Positions 1 to 9,014 of a stretch of 64,000 bases of DNA are shown here, piece after piece; position 1 is the first letter of the stretch, and the number at the start of each line of letters is the position of its first letter. Source of the DNA: Miltoncostaea sp963770865. GTDB taxonomy: Bacteria > Actinomycetota > Thermoleophilia > Miltoncostaeales > Miltoncostaeaceae. Made by a program: the position numbers and the translations under genes. The notes beneath the pieces are model-generated. The model was given only the letters and a program-made list of their open reading frames with translations. It was not told where the DNA came from and did not search any database. The DNA lies in contig CAVYRD010000013.1 of the NCBI GenBank assembly GCA_963770865.1, positions 310,001 through 374,000 on the forward strand, read 5' to 3'.

Positions 1-2
1 TC

Positions 3-2153
3 GACGCCCTCGACCTCGGTGCGGCGCTCGACCAGATCGCCCAGCGCGTCCACGACGTCTTCCCGGTCGACCTGGTCGCGGTCCACGTGGTGGACGAGCT
101 CGACCCCGAGGGCGTCGCCCACGGCTACTGCGTCGGCCCCTCGCCCGCCGCCCAGACGCTTGCCCCGCTGCTCACCGGGGAGGGCGTGGACCCGATCGGC
201 GTGGGCGACGCCGCCCGCGAGGCCGGGGCACCCGTGGTGTGGCCGCGCATCGTCTCCGAGCCCGCCGAGATCGCGCGCCTCGGCCGCCTGGCCGACGGCG
301 GTGGGCCGGCCGGCGCGCTCCACCGGCTGATGCTCGACGCGAGCGGGCTCGCCGTGCCCATGGGCACGCCCCACCAGCCGCGCCTGGGCGCGATCTCGCT
401 GGTCAGCCTCTCGCGCGACGCCCCGGTGCCCGAGACGGCGGTCGCGACGCTCCAGGCCATCGCGCCCCAGATCGCCCTCACGGCGCGCAACCACCAGCTC
501 GCGGCGCGCAACCGGCGCAACCGCCGCACGCTGGAGGCCGTCATCTCCTCCAGCCCGATGGGCGTGGTGGTCGCCGACCTGCGAGGGCGCCTGTCGCTGG
601 CCAACGCCTCGGCCTCGGAGATCCTCGGCCTCGAACTGCAGCCGCTCCTCGGGCAGGCGGTGCGCACGATCCTCGACGAGCGCGTCAAGTGGCGCTTCAT
701 CAACCCGGAGGAGTTCGCGGCCCGCGTGCGGGCCGTCTTCGGCGACCCCGAGCGCGAGGCAACCCAGGACGCCGAGACCGTCGACGGCCGCGCGATCGAG
801 ATCTCCTCGTCGCCGGTGCGCGACACCGCAGGCGGGGTGATCGGCCGGGTGCTGATCCTCCACGACGTGACCCGCGCGCGGGCCGCCCTCGCGGACGCCC
901 GCCGCCTGGCCGCCGAGCGGGCCGAGATGCTGGAGCAGGAGGAGCGGCGCGCCCACGAGGAGGTGGGCCTCACCCGCGCGGCTCACCGGATGGCGTCGGC
1001 GGTCACCGAGATCGACATCGGCGAGGCCCTGCTCGAGTACGCCCACCTCCTGGTCCCCCGCTGCGAGAAGAGCGCAATGCTGGCGGTCGACCGGCGCGGC
1101 CAGATCCTGCCGGTGGTGACGCGCGGCTTCGCCGAGCGCTCGGTGCGCGGCATGGACTTCCGCTCGGGGGAGGGCGTGGTGGGGCGGGTCATCGTGAGCG
1201 GGCGCCCCTTCGTCTGCAGCGACGCCGAGGTGGACGTGCGCGTCTCGCGCCGCATCACGCTGCCCGAGGGCATCCGCTCGTTCATGCACGTGCCGATCGT
1301 GCTCGGCGAGCGCATCTACGGGCTGGTGAGCGTCAACAGCTCCGCGCCGCGCGCGTTCGGCGAGCGCGAGCTGCGCGTGGTCACCGAGCTCGCACGACAC
1401 GCCGCGAGCGCGCTGCAGCACGCCCTGCGCTTCGAGCAGGAGCGCCACATCGCCGAGACCCTGCAGCAGGCGCTCCTCGCCGAGCGGCTGCCCGAGGTGG
1501 AGGGCCTGGAGCTCGCCGCCCTCTACGAGCCGGCCGCCGGGTCGCAGGTCGGCGGCGACTTCTACAGCGCCTGGCCGCTGGCCGACGGCCGCCTCGCCAT
1601 GCTGGTGGGCGACGTGTCGGGCAAGGGCGTGGAGGCCGCGGGCGTGACCGCCATGGTGCGCTACATGGCCGAGGCGCTCAGCGCGCACTGCGCCGACCCC
1701 GCGGACCTGGTGGGCGAGCTCAACGAGCTGCTGTGCCCGCGCATGGCCGACGGCTCGCTCGTGACGCTGGTGCTGGCGGTCATCGACCAGGGCGCCGACG
1801 AGATGCACTGGTGCGTGGCCGGCCACCCGCCGCCGGTGATCCTGTCGGCCGACGGCGGCTACCGGCGCCTCGACGATCCCGACCCGCCCTGCGGCATCTT
1901 CCCCGGCACCGCGTTCCGAGCGGGCGTCGCGCCCTTCCGCCCGGGCGATGTGCTGGTGCTCTACACCGACGGGGTCATCGAGGCCCGGCGCGCCGGGCGC
2001 GAGTTCGGTGAGGAGGCGCTGCGCGACGTGCTGGTGGCGGGGGCGCGCGACGCGCCCGCCGAGCTGGCCCGCGCGGCCTACTCCGCCGTGCGCGACTGGT
2101 GCGGCGGGCGCCTCGGCGACGACGTCGCCATCGCGGTCGTCAGGAGGGTGTAG
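3..2153 (+). CDS. GAF-PAS-GAF-SpoIIE serine phosphatase (5' end outside window)
   Basis: Signalling PP2C-type phosphatase of the SpoIIE/RsbU class, which in actinobacteria dephosphorylates anti-sigma-factor antagonists. The reading frame is open from base 3 and already reads as GAF-like sequence before the first ATG at 87, so the gene starts upstream. In the 716 visible residues I see a GAF-like part (about 1-165), a PAS domain (about 175-288, with SSSPMGVVVADLRGRLSLAN), a short charged helix, a second GAF (about 323-473) and the phosphatase domain (about 500-715) with the metal-binding signatures VGGDFYSAW and VGDVSGKG and a late LVLYTDGVIEA. No transmembrane segment, so cytosolic. Its 3' end overlaps the convergent META gene by 14 bp. 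The ligands of the GAF/PAS domains are unknown. Confidence 0.9.
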   Translation, partial: DALDLGAALDQIAQRVHDVFPVDLVAVHVVDELDPEGVAHGYCVGPSPAAQTLAPLLTGEGVDPIGVGDAAREAGAPVVWPRIVSEPAEIARLGRLADGGGPAGALHRLMLDASGLAVPMGTPHQPRLGAISLVSLSRDAPVPETAVATLQAIAPQIALTARNHQLAARNRRNRRTLEAVISSSPMGVVVADLRGRLSLANASASEILGLELQPLLGQAVRTILDERVKWRFINPEEFAARVRAVFGDPEREATQDAETVDGRAIEISSSPVRDTAGGVIGRVLILHDVTRARAALADARRLAAERAEMLEQEERRAHEEVGLTRAAHRMASAVTEIDIGEALLEYAHLLVPRCEKSAMLAVDRRGQILPVVTRGFAERSVRGMDFRSGEGVVGRVIVSGRPFVCSDAEVDVRVSRRITLPEGIRSFMHVPIVLGERIYGLVSVNSSAPRAFGERELRVVTELARHAASALQHALRFEQERHIAETLQQALLAERLPEVEGLELAALYEPAAGSQVGGDFYSAWPLADGRLAMLVGDVSGKGVEAAGVTAMVRYMAEALSAHCADPADLVGELNELLCPRMADGSLVTLVLAVIDQGADEMHWCVAGHPPPVILSADGGYRRLDDPDPPCGIFPGTAFRAGVAPFRPGDVLVLYTDGVIEARRAGREFGEEALRDVLVAGARDAPAELARAAYSAVRDWCGGRLGDDVAIAVVRRV

Positions 2154-2481
2154 CCGGCACCAGGCGCAGCGCGCCCGCGGCCCCGCTCAGCACGATCGCC
2201 CCGTCCCCCTCCGCCACCGCGAGCGGGCCCTCGAGGGCGGCCGCGAGGCGCGACTCCTGCTCCATCCGCTCCGGCGGGCCCGCCATTCGCGTCATGGCGA
2301 GCGGGCCGATCGTGAGCGTCGCGCCCTCCAGGGCGTACGAGCCCATGAAGCGGTTGACGCCTGCCCAGCCCGAGGCGCGGCCGTCCCCGAAGGCGATCGT
2401 CGGCGCGGCGTCCTCCAGCACCCCGCCGGGCATTGCGGCCACGGTCCACTCGCCCTCCAGCGCGGGCGCCGCGCCGCTCAC
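2140..2481 (-). CDS. META domain (HslJ-like) protein
   Basis: Small protein of 113 residues with a META-domain pattern: an EGEW start followed by a GRASGWAGVNRFMGSYALEG stretch, which matches the G-x-G-C-N-x-[FY]-x-[GS]-x-Y core except that the usual Cys is replaced. HslJ-type META proteins are linked to heat-shock or novobiocin resistance phenotypes; the molecular function is not established. No signal peptide or lipobox is visible. The GTG start at 2481 overlaps the stop of the upstream gene (GTGA), so it is translationally coupled to the 215-residue protein before it. Confidence 0.7.
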   Translation of the reverse strand: MSGAAPALEGEWTVAAMPGGVLEDAAPTIAFGDGRASGWAGVNRFMGSYALEGATLTIGPLAMTRMAGPPERMEQESRLAAALEGPLAVAEGDGAIVLSGAAGALRLVPATPS

Positions 2482-3125
2482 AGGCTGTCGGCCAGCGCCT
2501 CGACCAGGAAGCGGGTGTGGGCCTGGAGCATCGCCGCCTGGCCGATGCGGTTGACGACCTCGGGGTTGGCGACCGCGTCGGGGCCGCCGCGGGCCATCTC
2601 CCCCTCCTTCGCCCGGCGATCCATGGCGAAGATCGTGTCGGCGAGCTGGGTCTGGCGCTCCCCCATCCACGCGAGCACCGCCGGAGCGACCGGCTCCTGG
2701 CCCGGCCGGGCCTCGTCGAGCGCGTCGAGGAAGACGCGCGTCCAGGCGGCGATGCGGATGCGCCGGTCGATCATGTCGCGCACGCTCGGGTCCTCGCGGG
2801 CGACGTCGCCGAACTGCAGGTCGAGCTCGAACGCCGTCGCCTCGCCGATGCGCCGCAGGTGCTCGTTGACCTGCGGCTCGCGCTCGGCCAGCAGGGCGGG
2901 CAGCGAGGCCGCAAGCCCCTCGAGCCCGGACGCGACGGCCGGGGCGGCGTTGGCCGCGAGCGCCTCGGCCACGAAGACCAGGTGCGCGCGCACGGCCGGG
3001 TCCCCTGCCGGGGAGAGGTCGTCCGAGCCCCGCGCCTCCGCGTCGAGCAGGGCGCGCAGCCTCCCGGGGTTGGTCTGCATCCAGACCAGGATCCCCCGGG
3101 CGGTGGGGTGGGGCGTGGTGGCCAC
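2478..3125 (-). CDS. hypothetical protein, alpha-helical, 215 aa
   Basis: I do not recognise this protein. It is Ala/Leu/Glu-rich and looks entirely helical, with no signal peptide, membrane segment or metal motif. The stretch RRIRIAAWTRVFLDALDEA and the acidic C-terminus suggest a soluble helical bundle. It lies 15 bp downstream of the ETF-quinone oxidoreductase gene and overlaps the META gene by 4 bp, so the three minus-strand genes probably form one transcript. The link to electron-transfer flavoprotein metabolism is only positional. Confidence 0.6.
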   Translation of the reverse strand: MATTPHPTARGILVWMQTNPGRLRALLDAEARGSDDLSPAGDPAVRAHLVFVAEALAANAAPAVASGLEGLAASLPALLAEREPQVNEHLRRIGEATAFELDLQFGDVAREDPSVRDMIDRRIRIAAWTRVFLDALDEARPGQEPVAPAVLAWMGERQTQLADTIFAMDRRAKEGEMARGGPDAVANPEVVNRIGQAAMLQAHTRFLVEALADSL

Positions 3126-3140
3126 GGCCCCCTCCCGCCC

Positions 3141-4838
3141 CTAGGTGATCGTGTACTCGGGCCCGCTGCCGCCCTCGGGCGGCGTCAGCCGGCCGCCCTT
3201 GGCGGTGATGGCGCCGCACTGAACGCAGTTGGACGCGTTCACCTTCAGGGTGACCGTGCCGTTCTGCGGGCCCTCCTCGTCGATCTCGTAGACCTGCGCC
3301 GGGCACATGCTGACCCAGGCGGTCGCGAGCTCCTTGGGGACCTTGGTCTGCACGCGGATGTGGCTCGGCTGGTCGTCGCGGGTGGCGTTGCCGCTGGCGA
3401 AGACGCTGGAGAGCTTGTCGAACACCAGCTCTCCGTCGGGCTTGGGGTACGTGCCCGCGCGCGTGCCGATGAACACCGGCTCCTGGGTGTCCGGCTTCGA
3501 GCGGATCCGCTTGCGCGGGGCGTGGCCGAACGAGGCCGTCGCCATGCCGTGGATCATGCCGCCGTAGACGAAGCCCCTCTGGAAGGCGGGCCGGATGTTG
3601 CGGACCTTCCAGAGGTCCTTCCAGATCGCCGAGTCGCGGATGCGGCTCGTGTAGCCCCAGAGCCCGGCCGAGCTCTCGGCCTTGCCCGCCTTCAGCGCCT
3701 CGTGGATCGCCTCGGCGGCGATCATCCCCGAGTGGATCGCATGGTGGACGCCCTTCAGGGCCATCATGTCCACGAAACCGGCGCTGTCGCCGACGAGCAC
3801 GGCGCCCGGCACGTGCATGCGGCTCGGCAGGCCCCAGTAGCCGCCGCCGGGGATCGTCTTGGCGCCCCAGGCCAGGCGCTTGCCGCCGTGCAGGATCTCG
3901 CGGATGAAGTTGTGCGTCTTGAACTGCTGCAGCACGTCGTGCGGCGACAGCGTCGCGTCGGCGTAGTCGAGGCCGACCACGTAGCCGAGCGAGATCATGT
4001 CGTCGCCCATCGGGTAGATCCACGAGCCGCCGTACTCGCGGTACTTGGTGCCGAACCGCAGCGGCCAGCCCAGCGTGTGGATGACCTTGGTGAGGGGCTT
4101 GGGAACCTGCCAGACCTCCTTGACCCCGAGCTCCCAGCTCTGGGTGGAATCGCGGTCGAGCTCGAAGTGGTGGCGCAGCACGCCGGCCAGGTGGCCCGGG
4201 GTGCCCTCGGCGATCACGGTCACCTTGGCGTGGACCTCGGCGCCGGGCTCGAACGCGGGGAGCTCCTCGCCGTCGCGGCCGCGGCCCTTGTCGCCGGTCA
4301 CGACGCCCATGACGCGGCCCTGGTCGACGATCAGCTTCTGCGCGTCGGTCTCGTGGAGCATGAAAGCGCCGAGCTCCTCGGCCTGCTCGGTCATCCACCG
4401 CGCCATCTGGCTGACCGACACCACCCAGTTGCCGTGGTTCTTCATCTGCGGCGGGGTGGGGATGCGCACCTTGCCGTTCGGCAGCATCAGGTAGACGGCC
4501 TCGCCGGTCACCTCGCCGTAGTGCGGGATGTCCGCCGGCGCCACGTCGGGGAAGAGCGCCGTGATGGGGCCGGGGCGCATGACGGCGCCCGACAGCAGGT
4601 GCGAGCCCGAGGTCTTGCCCTTCTCGGCGACGGCGATCGGAACCTCGCCGAGCGGCTCCAGCAGCTCCGGGTCGTCCTGCAGCAGCTGCCCGAGGCGGAC
4701 GGCGGTCGCCAGGCCGGCGGGGCCGGCGCCGACGACCAGGACGCCGACGTCGATCCGCTCGTCCTCGGCCGCGGTGGGCAGGACGACGCTCTCGGACGGG
4801 CGGAAGGGCGGCGGGTAATCGGCCGGGAGGGTGCTCAT
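3141..4838 (-). CDS. electron transfer flavoprotein-ubiquinone oxidoreductase (ETF-QO)
   Basis: Passes electrons from reduced ETF (fatty-acid and amino-acid dehydrogenases) to the membrane quinone pool. At 565 residues it has the usual family length. The FAD-binding GxGxxG motif is VVGAGPAGLATAV near residue 36; typical ETF-QO blocks follow, such as GSHLLSGAVM, GGSWIYPMGDDMISLGYV and VGDSAGFVDMMALKGVHHAI. The C-terminal iron-sulfur region has MCPAQVYE and NCVQCGAIT: the family normally supplies four cysteines (C plus CxxCxxC), but the last position here is Ile, so only three are present. No ETF subunit gene is in the window. A terminator hairpin and a secreted-protein gene lie upstream. Confidence 0.93.
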   Translation of the reverse strand: MSTLPADYPPPFRPSESVVLPTAAEDERIDVGVLVVGAGPAGLATAVRLGQLLQDDPELLEPLGEVPIAVAEKGKTSGSHLLSGAVMRPGPITALFPDVAPADIPHYGEVTGEAVYLMLPNGKVRIPTPPQMKNHGNWVVSVSQMARWMTEQAEELGAFMLHETDAQKLIVDQGRVMGVVTGDKGRGRDGEELPAFEPGAEVHAKVTVIAEGTPGHLAGVLRHHFELDRDSTQSWELGVKEVWQVPKPLTKVIHTLGWPLRFGTKYREYGGSWIYPMGDDMISLGYVVGLDYADATLSPHDVLQQFKTHNFIREILHGGKRLAWGAKTIPGGGYWGLPSRMHVPGAVLVGDSAGFVDMMALKGVHHAIHSGMIAAEAIHEALKAGKAESSAGLWGYTSRIRDSAIWKDLWKVRNIRPAFQRGFVYGGMIHGMATASFGHAPRKRIRSKPDTQEPVFIGTRAGTYPKPDGELVFDKLSSVFASGNATRDDQPSHIRVQTKVPKELATAWVSMCPAQVYEIDEEGPQNGTVTLKVNASNCVQCGAITAKGGRLTPPEGGSGPEYTIT

Positions 4839-4900
4839 ACGGCGGGCTCTCGCTGGTCGGGTGCGGTTACCCGACGGATCCTACCCGCCGCCGAGCCGGC

Positions 4901-4935
4901 CGTGAGGCCGCCCTCCTCCCAGGGGCGGCCTCACG
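4901..4935 (-). terminator. stem-loop terminator after the secreted-protein gene
   Basis: A perfect 13-bp GC-rich inverted repeat (4901-4913 and 4923-4935) with a 9-nt loop lies 13 bases past the stop codon of the minus-strand gene at 4948-5535 and before the start of ETF-QO. There is no clear T-run, which is common for terminators in high-GC genomes. Confidence 0.6.
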
Positions 4936-4947
4936 CGCGCGGCGCGC

Positions 4948-5535
4948 CTACAGACCCGGCTGCGTGGTGCCGGGGTCCGCGGGCTGGTCGGCCGGCGGGG
5001 TCGTCGCGGGCGCGTCGCAGACGTCCCTGTGGCCCCGGTCGATCACGCGCCACGCGGGCACGCCGGCGAGATCGCTGTCGCGCTTCGCCCAGAAGCGCAC
5101 GATGACCCGGTCGCCGACCTTCAGGTCGGCGACCGTGCCGATGCCGGCCTTCTTGCCGTGGACGCCGGCCGGGCGGGCCTTGCCGACCAGGCGGACGAAC
5201 GTGTCGCCGTCCAGCGTCGCGTCGAACTCGGGCGCCGTCGGGTCGAACCCGGGCACCTTCGCAAGGGCGTCCCGCATGTGGCGGTTGCCCCCGAGCACCG
5301 TGAGGTTCACGAGCGCGTCGGTCGTGTCGGCGGTGTCGGCGACGTCGGTCGGAGCGCCGGCGATGCAGGCGTGGAGCAGGTAGTTCGTGCCCTTGGGTCC
5401 CTTGGCGCTCCTGACGGGCGCCTTGTCGCTGCCCGGCGCGTGAGGAGCGGCGGGGCCCGACGGGTGCGCGCTCAGCGCCGCCGGGGCCGCGACGGCGGCG
5501 AGGGACAGGGCGAGGAGAAGGCGGTTCGGTCGCAT
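4948..5535 (-). CDS. secreted protein of unknown function
   Basis: A 195-residue exported protein. The ATG at 5535 is chosen because AAGGA sits 8 nt upstream and the product then begins with a clean signal peptide (MRPNRLLLALSLAAVAAPAA, predicted cleavage near AALSA-HP). The mature part has an all-beta look, with LVNLTVLGGN, ATLDGDTFVRLVGKA and LKVGDRVIVRFWAKR, an OB-fold-like or DUF5666-like rhythm, and a Pro/Thr-rich tail. Two cysteines (LHACIAG and HRDVCDAP) could form a disulfide. It has its own downstream hairpin and seems monocistronic. The function is unknown. Confidence 0.65.
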   Translation of the reverse strand: MRPNRLLLALSLAAVAAPAALSAHPSGPAAPHAPGSDKAPVRSAKGPKGTNYLLHACIAGAPTDVADTADTTDALVNLTVLGGNRHMRDALAKVPGFDPTAPEFDATLDGDTFVRLVGKARPAGVHGKKAGIGTVADLKVGDRVIVRFWAKRDSDLAGVPAWRVIDRGHRDVCDAPATTPPADQPADPGTTQPGL

Positions 5536-5634
5536 CGTTTCCATCCTTGGGGCACGATCGGGTGGAGGCTCACCCCCCTCATCGGGCGGGGCCCCGCGCG
5601 CCGCGAGGCGCATCACGAAAGGTTCACAAACCTC

Positions 5635-5666
5635 GCACGGGGAGCCCATCTCCGGGCTCCCCGTGC
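5635..5666 (-). terminator. terminator of the pnt operon
   Basis: A perfect 13-bp inverted repeat (5635-5647 with 5654-5666) and a 6-nt loop stand directly after the pntB stop codon at 5674, the expected place for an intrinsic terminator of the transhydrogenase operon on the minus strand. Confidence 0.65.
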
Positions 5667-5673
5667 GGCGCGC

Positions 5674-7083
5674 CTACAGGCTGATCGCGTCCCGCTGGCC
5701 GGTGACCTCGGTGGTGAGGTCGGCGACGACCTGCTTGGCGTCGCCGAACACCATCTGCGTCTTCTCGTTGAAGAAGAGCTCGTTCTCGATGCCCGCGAAG
5801 CCGGCGCGCATCGAGCGCTTCACGACGAAGATCGTCGCGGCCTTGTCCACCTCGAGGATCGGCATGCCGTAGATCGGGCTGCTGGTGTCGTGGCGGGCGG
5901 CCGGGTTGACGACGTCGTTGGCGCCGATCACCAGCACGACGTCGGTCTGCGGGAACTCGGAGTTGATCTCGTCCATGTCGAACAGCTGGTCGTAGGGCAC
6001 GTTCGCCTCGGCCAGCAGCACGTTCATGTGACCCGGCATCCGGCCGGCGACCGGGTGGATGGCGAAGCGGACCTCGACCCCCTCCTTCTCCAGGGCGTCG
6101 GCCAGCTCGCGCACCTTGTGCTGCGCCTGGGCGACGGCCATGCCGTAGCCGGGCACGATCACCACCGAGCGGGCGTACTTCATGAGCTCGGCGGCCTCGT
6201 CGGGCGAGGCCGAGCGGTAGGTGCCCTGCTCTCCGCCGGCACCGCCCTCGCCGACGGCGTCCGTGGCCCCGAACGCACCGAACAGCACGTTGCGGAACGA
6301 GCGGTTCATCGCGCGGCACATGATGATCGAGAGGATCAGGCCCGAGGCGCCGTCGAGGGCGCCGGCCACGATCAGCAGCTTCGAGTCGAGCACGAGCCCG
6401 AGACCCGCCGCCGAGAGGCCGGCGTAGGAGTTGAGGAGCGCGATGACCGTCGGCATGTCGGCGCCGCCGATCGGGATGATCAGGAAGACGCCAAAGGCCA
6501 GCCCGAGCACCGCGATGACCGGGATCAGCCACGTGAGCGACGTGTCGAACATCAACACGATCACGAGGATCAGCGCGACGCCGATCACGAGGCCGTTCAC
6601 CGCGTTCTGGCCCTTGTAGACGATCGGCCGCTGCGGAAGCCACTCCTGCAGCTTTCCGGCCGCCATCAGGGAGCCGGTGAAGACCAGGAACCCGAGGGCG
6701 ATCTCGATGCCGAGCACGAAGGTGTCGAACTTCGAGAGATCCTCGTGGACGAGGTAGAAGTGGGCGCACCCCACGAGCGCCGCGGCCAGGCCGCCGAAGG
6801 CGTGCGACAGCGCGATCCGCTGGGGCATCGCGGTCATCGGCACCAGCAGGCCGAGCGGCACGCCGATGGCCGAGCCGATCAGCGCCGCGACGGCGATCAG
6901 GACATAGCCCTCGGTGGTGATGCCGGGCCAGAAGAGGGTGGCGAGGATAGCGATGCCGAAGCCGATCTCCCCGGCCAGCACGCCACGGCGCGCCGTGGCG
7001 GCGGCCGACATCCACTTCAGCGAGAAGGCGAAGCCCAGCGCGGCCACCAGGTACGCCAGGTTGATCCAGTCCATGCGGCTCAT
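5674..7083 (-). CDS. pntB: NAD(P) transhydrogenase subunit beta
   Basis: Membrane and NADP(H)-binding subunit of the proton-translocating transhydrogenase, which couples hydride transfer from NADH to NADP+ with proton entry and so supplies NADPH. The 469-residue product starts MSRMDWINLAYLVAALGFAF at an ATG that overlaps the stop of the preceding gene (ATGA). The N-terminal two thirds hold about eight to nine hydrophobic helices; the C-terminal third is the NADP-binding domain III with VVIVPGYGMAVAQAQH, the GAGMGG-like region AGRMPGHMNVLLAEA, and VVLVIGANDVVNPAA. It is the last gene of the three-gene pnt operon and is followed by a hairpin. Confidence 0.96.
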   Translation of the reverse strand: MSRMDWINLAYLVAALGFAFSLKWMSAAATARRGVLAGEIGFGIAILATLFWPGITTEGYVLIAVAALIGSAIGVPLGLLVPMTAMPQRIALSHAFGGLAAALVGCAHFYLVHEDLSKFDTFVLGIEIALGFLVFTGSLMAAGKLQEWLPQRPIVYKGQNAVNGLVIGVALILVIVLMFDTSLTWLIPVIAVLGLAFGVFLIIPIGGADMPTVIALLNSYAGLSAAGLGLVLDSKLLIVAGALDGASGLILSIIMCRAMNRSFRNVLFGAFGATDAVGEGGAGGEQGTYRSASPDEAAELMKYARSVVIVPGYGMAVAQAQHKVRELADALEKEGVEVRFAIHPVAGRMPGHMNVLLAEANVPYDQLFDMDEINSEFPQTDVVLVIGANDVVNPAARHDTSSPIYGMPILEVDKAATIFVVKRSMRAGFAGIENELFFNEKTQMVFGDAKQVVADLTTEVTGQRDAISL

Positions 7084-7406
7084 CGGGCGGCCCCGTCGTC
7101 GCCGGCCGCGGGCGCCGGGCGCTCGCGCGGCTTGAACATCTTCAGCATGCGGTCGGTGATGATGAAGCCGCCGACCACGTTGATGGACGAGCAGACCACG
7201 GCGATGAAGCCGAGGATCTTCGAGTAGGTCGTCTCGCCCTGGCCGAGGATCACGATCGACCCGACCAGCGCGATGGCCGACAGGGCGTTGGTGAGGGCCA
7301 TGAGCGGCGTGTGCAGGAGCTTGGGCACGCGGCGGATGACCTCGAAGCCGACGAACGCCGCCAGCGCGAAGATGAACAGGTTGGTGATGATGATGTCGTT
7401 GCTCAC
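7080..7406 (-). CDS. pntA: NAD(P) transhydrogenase subunit alpha part 2 (membrane part)
   Basis: A 108-residue protein with three transmembrane helices corresponding to the membrane portion of PntA, encoded as a separate gene as in many actinobacteria and alphaproteobacteria (PntAB arrangement). Family signatures include FVGFEVIRRVPKLLHTPLM and SSINVVGGFIITDRMLKMF. The GTG start overlaps the stop of the part-1 gene (GTGA), and its own stop overlaps the pntB ATG (ATGA), so the three subunits are translationally coupled. Confidence 0.95.
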   Translation of the reverse strand: MSNDIIITNLFIFALAAFVGFEVIRRVPKLLHTPLMALTNALSAIALVGSIVILGQGETTYSKILGFIAVVCSSINVVGGFIITDRMLKMFKPRERPAPAAGDDGAAR

Positions 7407-8617
7407 GAGGCCACGCCCTCCTGGGCACCGAGGGCCGCCTGGACCCGCTCGTTCACGATGCGCCCCTCGCGGGCGACCGTGCTCTGGATGACGATGTCGT
7501 CGTCGCCGGGGGGTGCGAGCGCACCGTCCTTGATGACCAGCGCGAGGAAGTTGGCGACGTTGCGGCCGTACATCAGGCTCGCGTGGTGCGGGGCGGACGA
7601 CGGGACGTTGACCGGGCCGATCACCTGGACGCCGGCGACGTCCACGGTGCGCCCGGGAAGGCTGGGCTCGACGTTGCCGCCCTGCTCGGCGGCGAGGTCC
7701 ACGACCACCGAGCCCGGGGCCATCGCGCGGACCATGTCCTCGGTGATCAGGACCGGCGCCTTGGCCCCCTGGACCTGGGCGGTGGTGATGACGACGTCCG
7801 ACTTGGCGACCACCTGGGTCATGAGCTCGCGCTGGCGGGCCAGCTGCTGGTCGGACAGCGCCGTGGCGTAGGCGCCCGAGCCGCCGCCCTCCTGGCCGGT
7901 GTCGAGGTCGAACTCGACGAACTTGGCGCCGAGGCTCTTGACCTCCTCCTTGGCCGCCTCGCGTACGTCGTAGGCCTCGACGACCGCGCCGAGGCGGCGG
8001 GCCGTGGCGATGGCCGACAGGCCGGCGACGCCGGCGCCCACCACGAACACGCGCGCCGGGGCCATCGTGCCCGCGGCCGTGGTCATGAGCGGGAAGACCT
8101 TGGGGAGCGCGACCCCGGCCAGCAGCACGGCCTTGAAGCCGGAGATCGTGGCCTGCGAGCTGAGCACGTCCATCGACTGGGCCCGGGTGGTGCGCGGCAC
8201 CAGCTCCAGGGAGTGGAGCGTCGCGCCGGTCCCGGCGACCGCGGCCGACACGCGCGGGTCGGCGAACGGCGCCGCCATGCCCACGACAAGCTGGCCCGCG
8301 TGGAGCCTGGCGAGGTCGGGGCTCTCCGGGTCGGCTCCGAGCACCCGCACGTAGGCGACGACGGCGCCCGAGAGCGCCTCGTCCCGCGTGCCGATGCGCG
8401 CGCCCTTCTCCTCGTACGCCGCATCGGGGAACCCGGCCGCGACCCCTGCACCCGACTCGACCACCACGGTGGCGCCGAGCTTGGCGAGGTTCGGCACCAC
8501 GGAGGGGGTGATGGCTACTCGCCGCTCCCCCTCGAGCACTTCGGCGGGGACGCCCACGATGAGGGCGCGCGAACCATCGGCCCCCGCGGAGGGGGCGGGC
8601 TGAGAGCTTGTCAACAC
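7403..8617 (-). CDS. pntA: NAD(P) transhydrogenase subunit alpha part 1 (NAD-binding)
   Basis: Soluble NAD(H)-binding domain I of the proton-translocating transhydrogenase, related to alanine dehydrogenase. The GTG at 8617 is preferred because homology begins soon after it (ALIVGVPAEVLEGERRVAIT) and upstream codons look non-coding. Visible features are the nucleotide fold RVFVVGAGVAGLSAIATARR, the conserved loop KSLGAKFVEFDL, and VVITTAQVQGAKAPVLIT. The 404-residue product is somewhat longer than the family mean because of a Ser/Ala-rich N-terminal tail. First gene of the pnt operon. Confidence 0.93.
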   Translation of the reverse strand: MLTSSQPAPSAGADGSRALIVGVPAEVLEGERRVAITPSVVPNLAKLGATVVVESGAGVAAGFPDAAYEEKGARIGTRDEALSGAVVAYVRVLGADPESPDLARLHAGQLVVGMAAPFADPRVSAAVAGTGATLHSLELVPRTTRAQSMDVLSSQATISGFKAVLLAGVALPKVFPLMTTAAGTMAPARVFVVGAGVAGLSAIATARRLGAVVEAYDVREAAKEEVKSLGAKFVEFDLDTGQEGGGSGAYATALSDQQLARQRELMTQVVAKSDVVITTAQVQGAKAPVLITEDMVRAMAPGSVVVDLAAEQGGNVEPSLPGRTVDVAGVQVIGPVNVPSSAPHHASLMYGRNVANFLALVIKDGALAPPGDDDIVIQSTVAREGRIVNERVQAALGAQEGVAS

Positions 8618-8826
8618 GTGGCTTCCCGGGGCGGTGACGAGGGTGCAGGTTTCTACCGTACGGCGCGGCGCTCCGTCAACGCGCCGGCGAGCCGGACGTG
8701 ACGAGCCCCGGCGGCACTCTGCCACGGCCCGGCGGCTCTCGCGCGGATCCCCCTCCCGGGGGAGGCGAATGCCCCTTACGGGGGAAAGGTTCCGGGAGAG
8801 CCCCGGTCCGTCCGTCCCCGGAGGCG

Positions 8827-8851
8827 AAAAAGCCCCGCTGTGCGGGGCTTT
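8827..8851 (-). terminator. intrinsic terminator of tRNA-Ala
   Basis: On the minus strand a 10-bp GC-rich stem (arms at 8829-8838 and 8842-8851, 3-nt loop) is followed by a run of T residues. It lies 10 bases past the 3' end of tRNA-Ala, a canonical rho-independent terminator. Confidence 0.85.
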
Positions 8852-8860
8852 CACGGGCTA

Positions 8861-8933
8861 TGGAGCATGGCGGAATCGAACCGCCGACCTCCTGGGTGCG
8901 ATCCAGGCGCTCTCCCATCTGAGCTAATGCCCC
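8861..8933 (-). tRNA. tRNA-Ala(CGC)
   Basis: A 73-nt cloverleaf on the minus strand: acceptor stem GGGGCAT/ATGCTCC with one G-T pair, a D-arm TAGCTCAGATGGGAGAGC, an anticodon stem CCTGG/CCAGG enclosing loop ATCGCAC (anticodon CGC, codon GCG) and T-loop GTTCGATTC. Discriminator A; CCA is not encoded. A terminator follows directly. Confidence 0.95.
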
Positions 8934-9014
8934 CTGGTCACCTGGGACTTTACCGCGCGTGGCCGCGTCCGTCAGCCCCGTCCGGGCGGCGGCCGCCGCT
9001 ACCCTGTCACGGAC

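Noticed and set aside
2433..5105. 890-residue plus-strand open frame
   Set aside because: Antisense shadow of the ETF-QO gene; Arg/Ala/Gly/Asp-rich, no domain, caused by GC-biased codon use.
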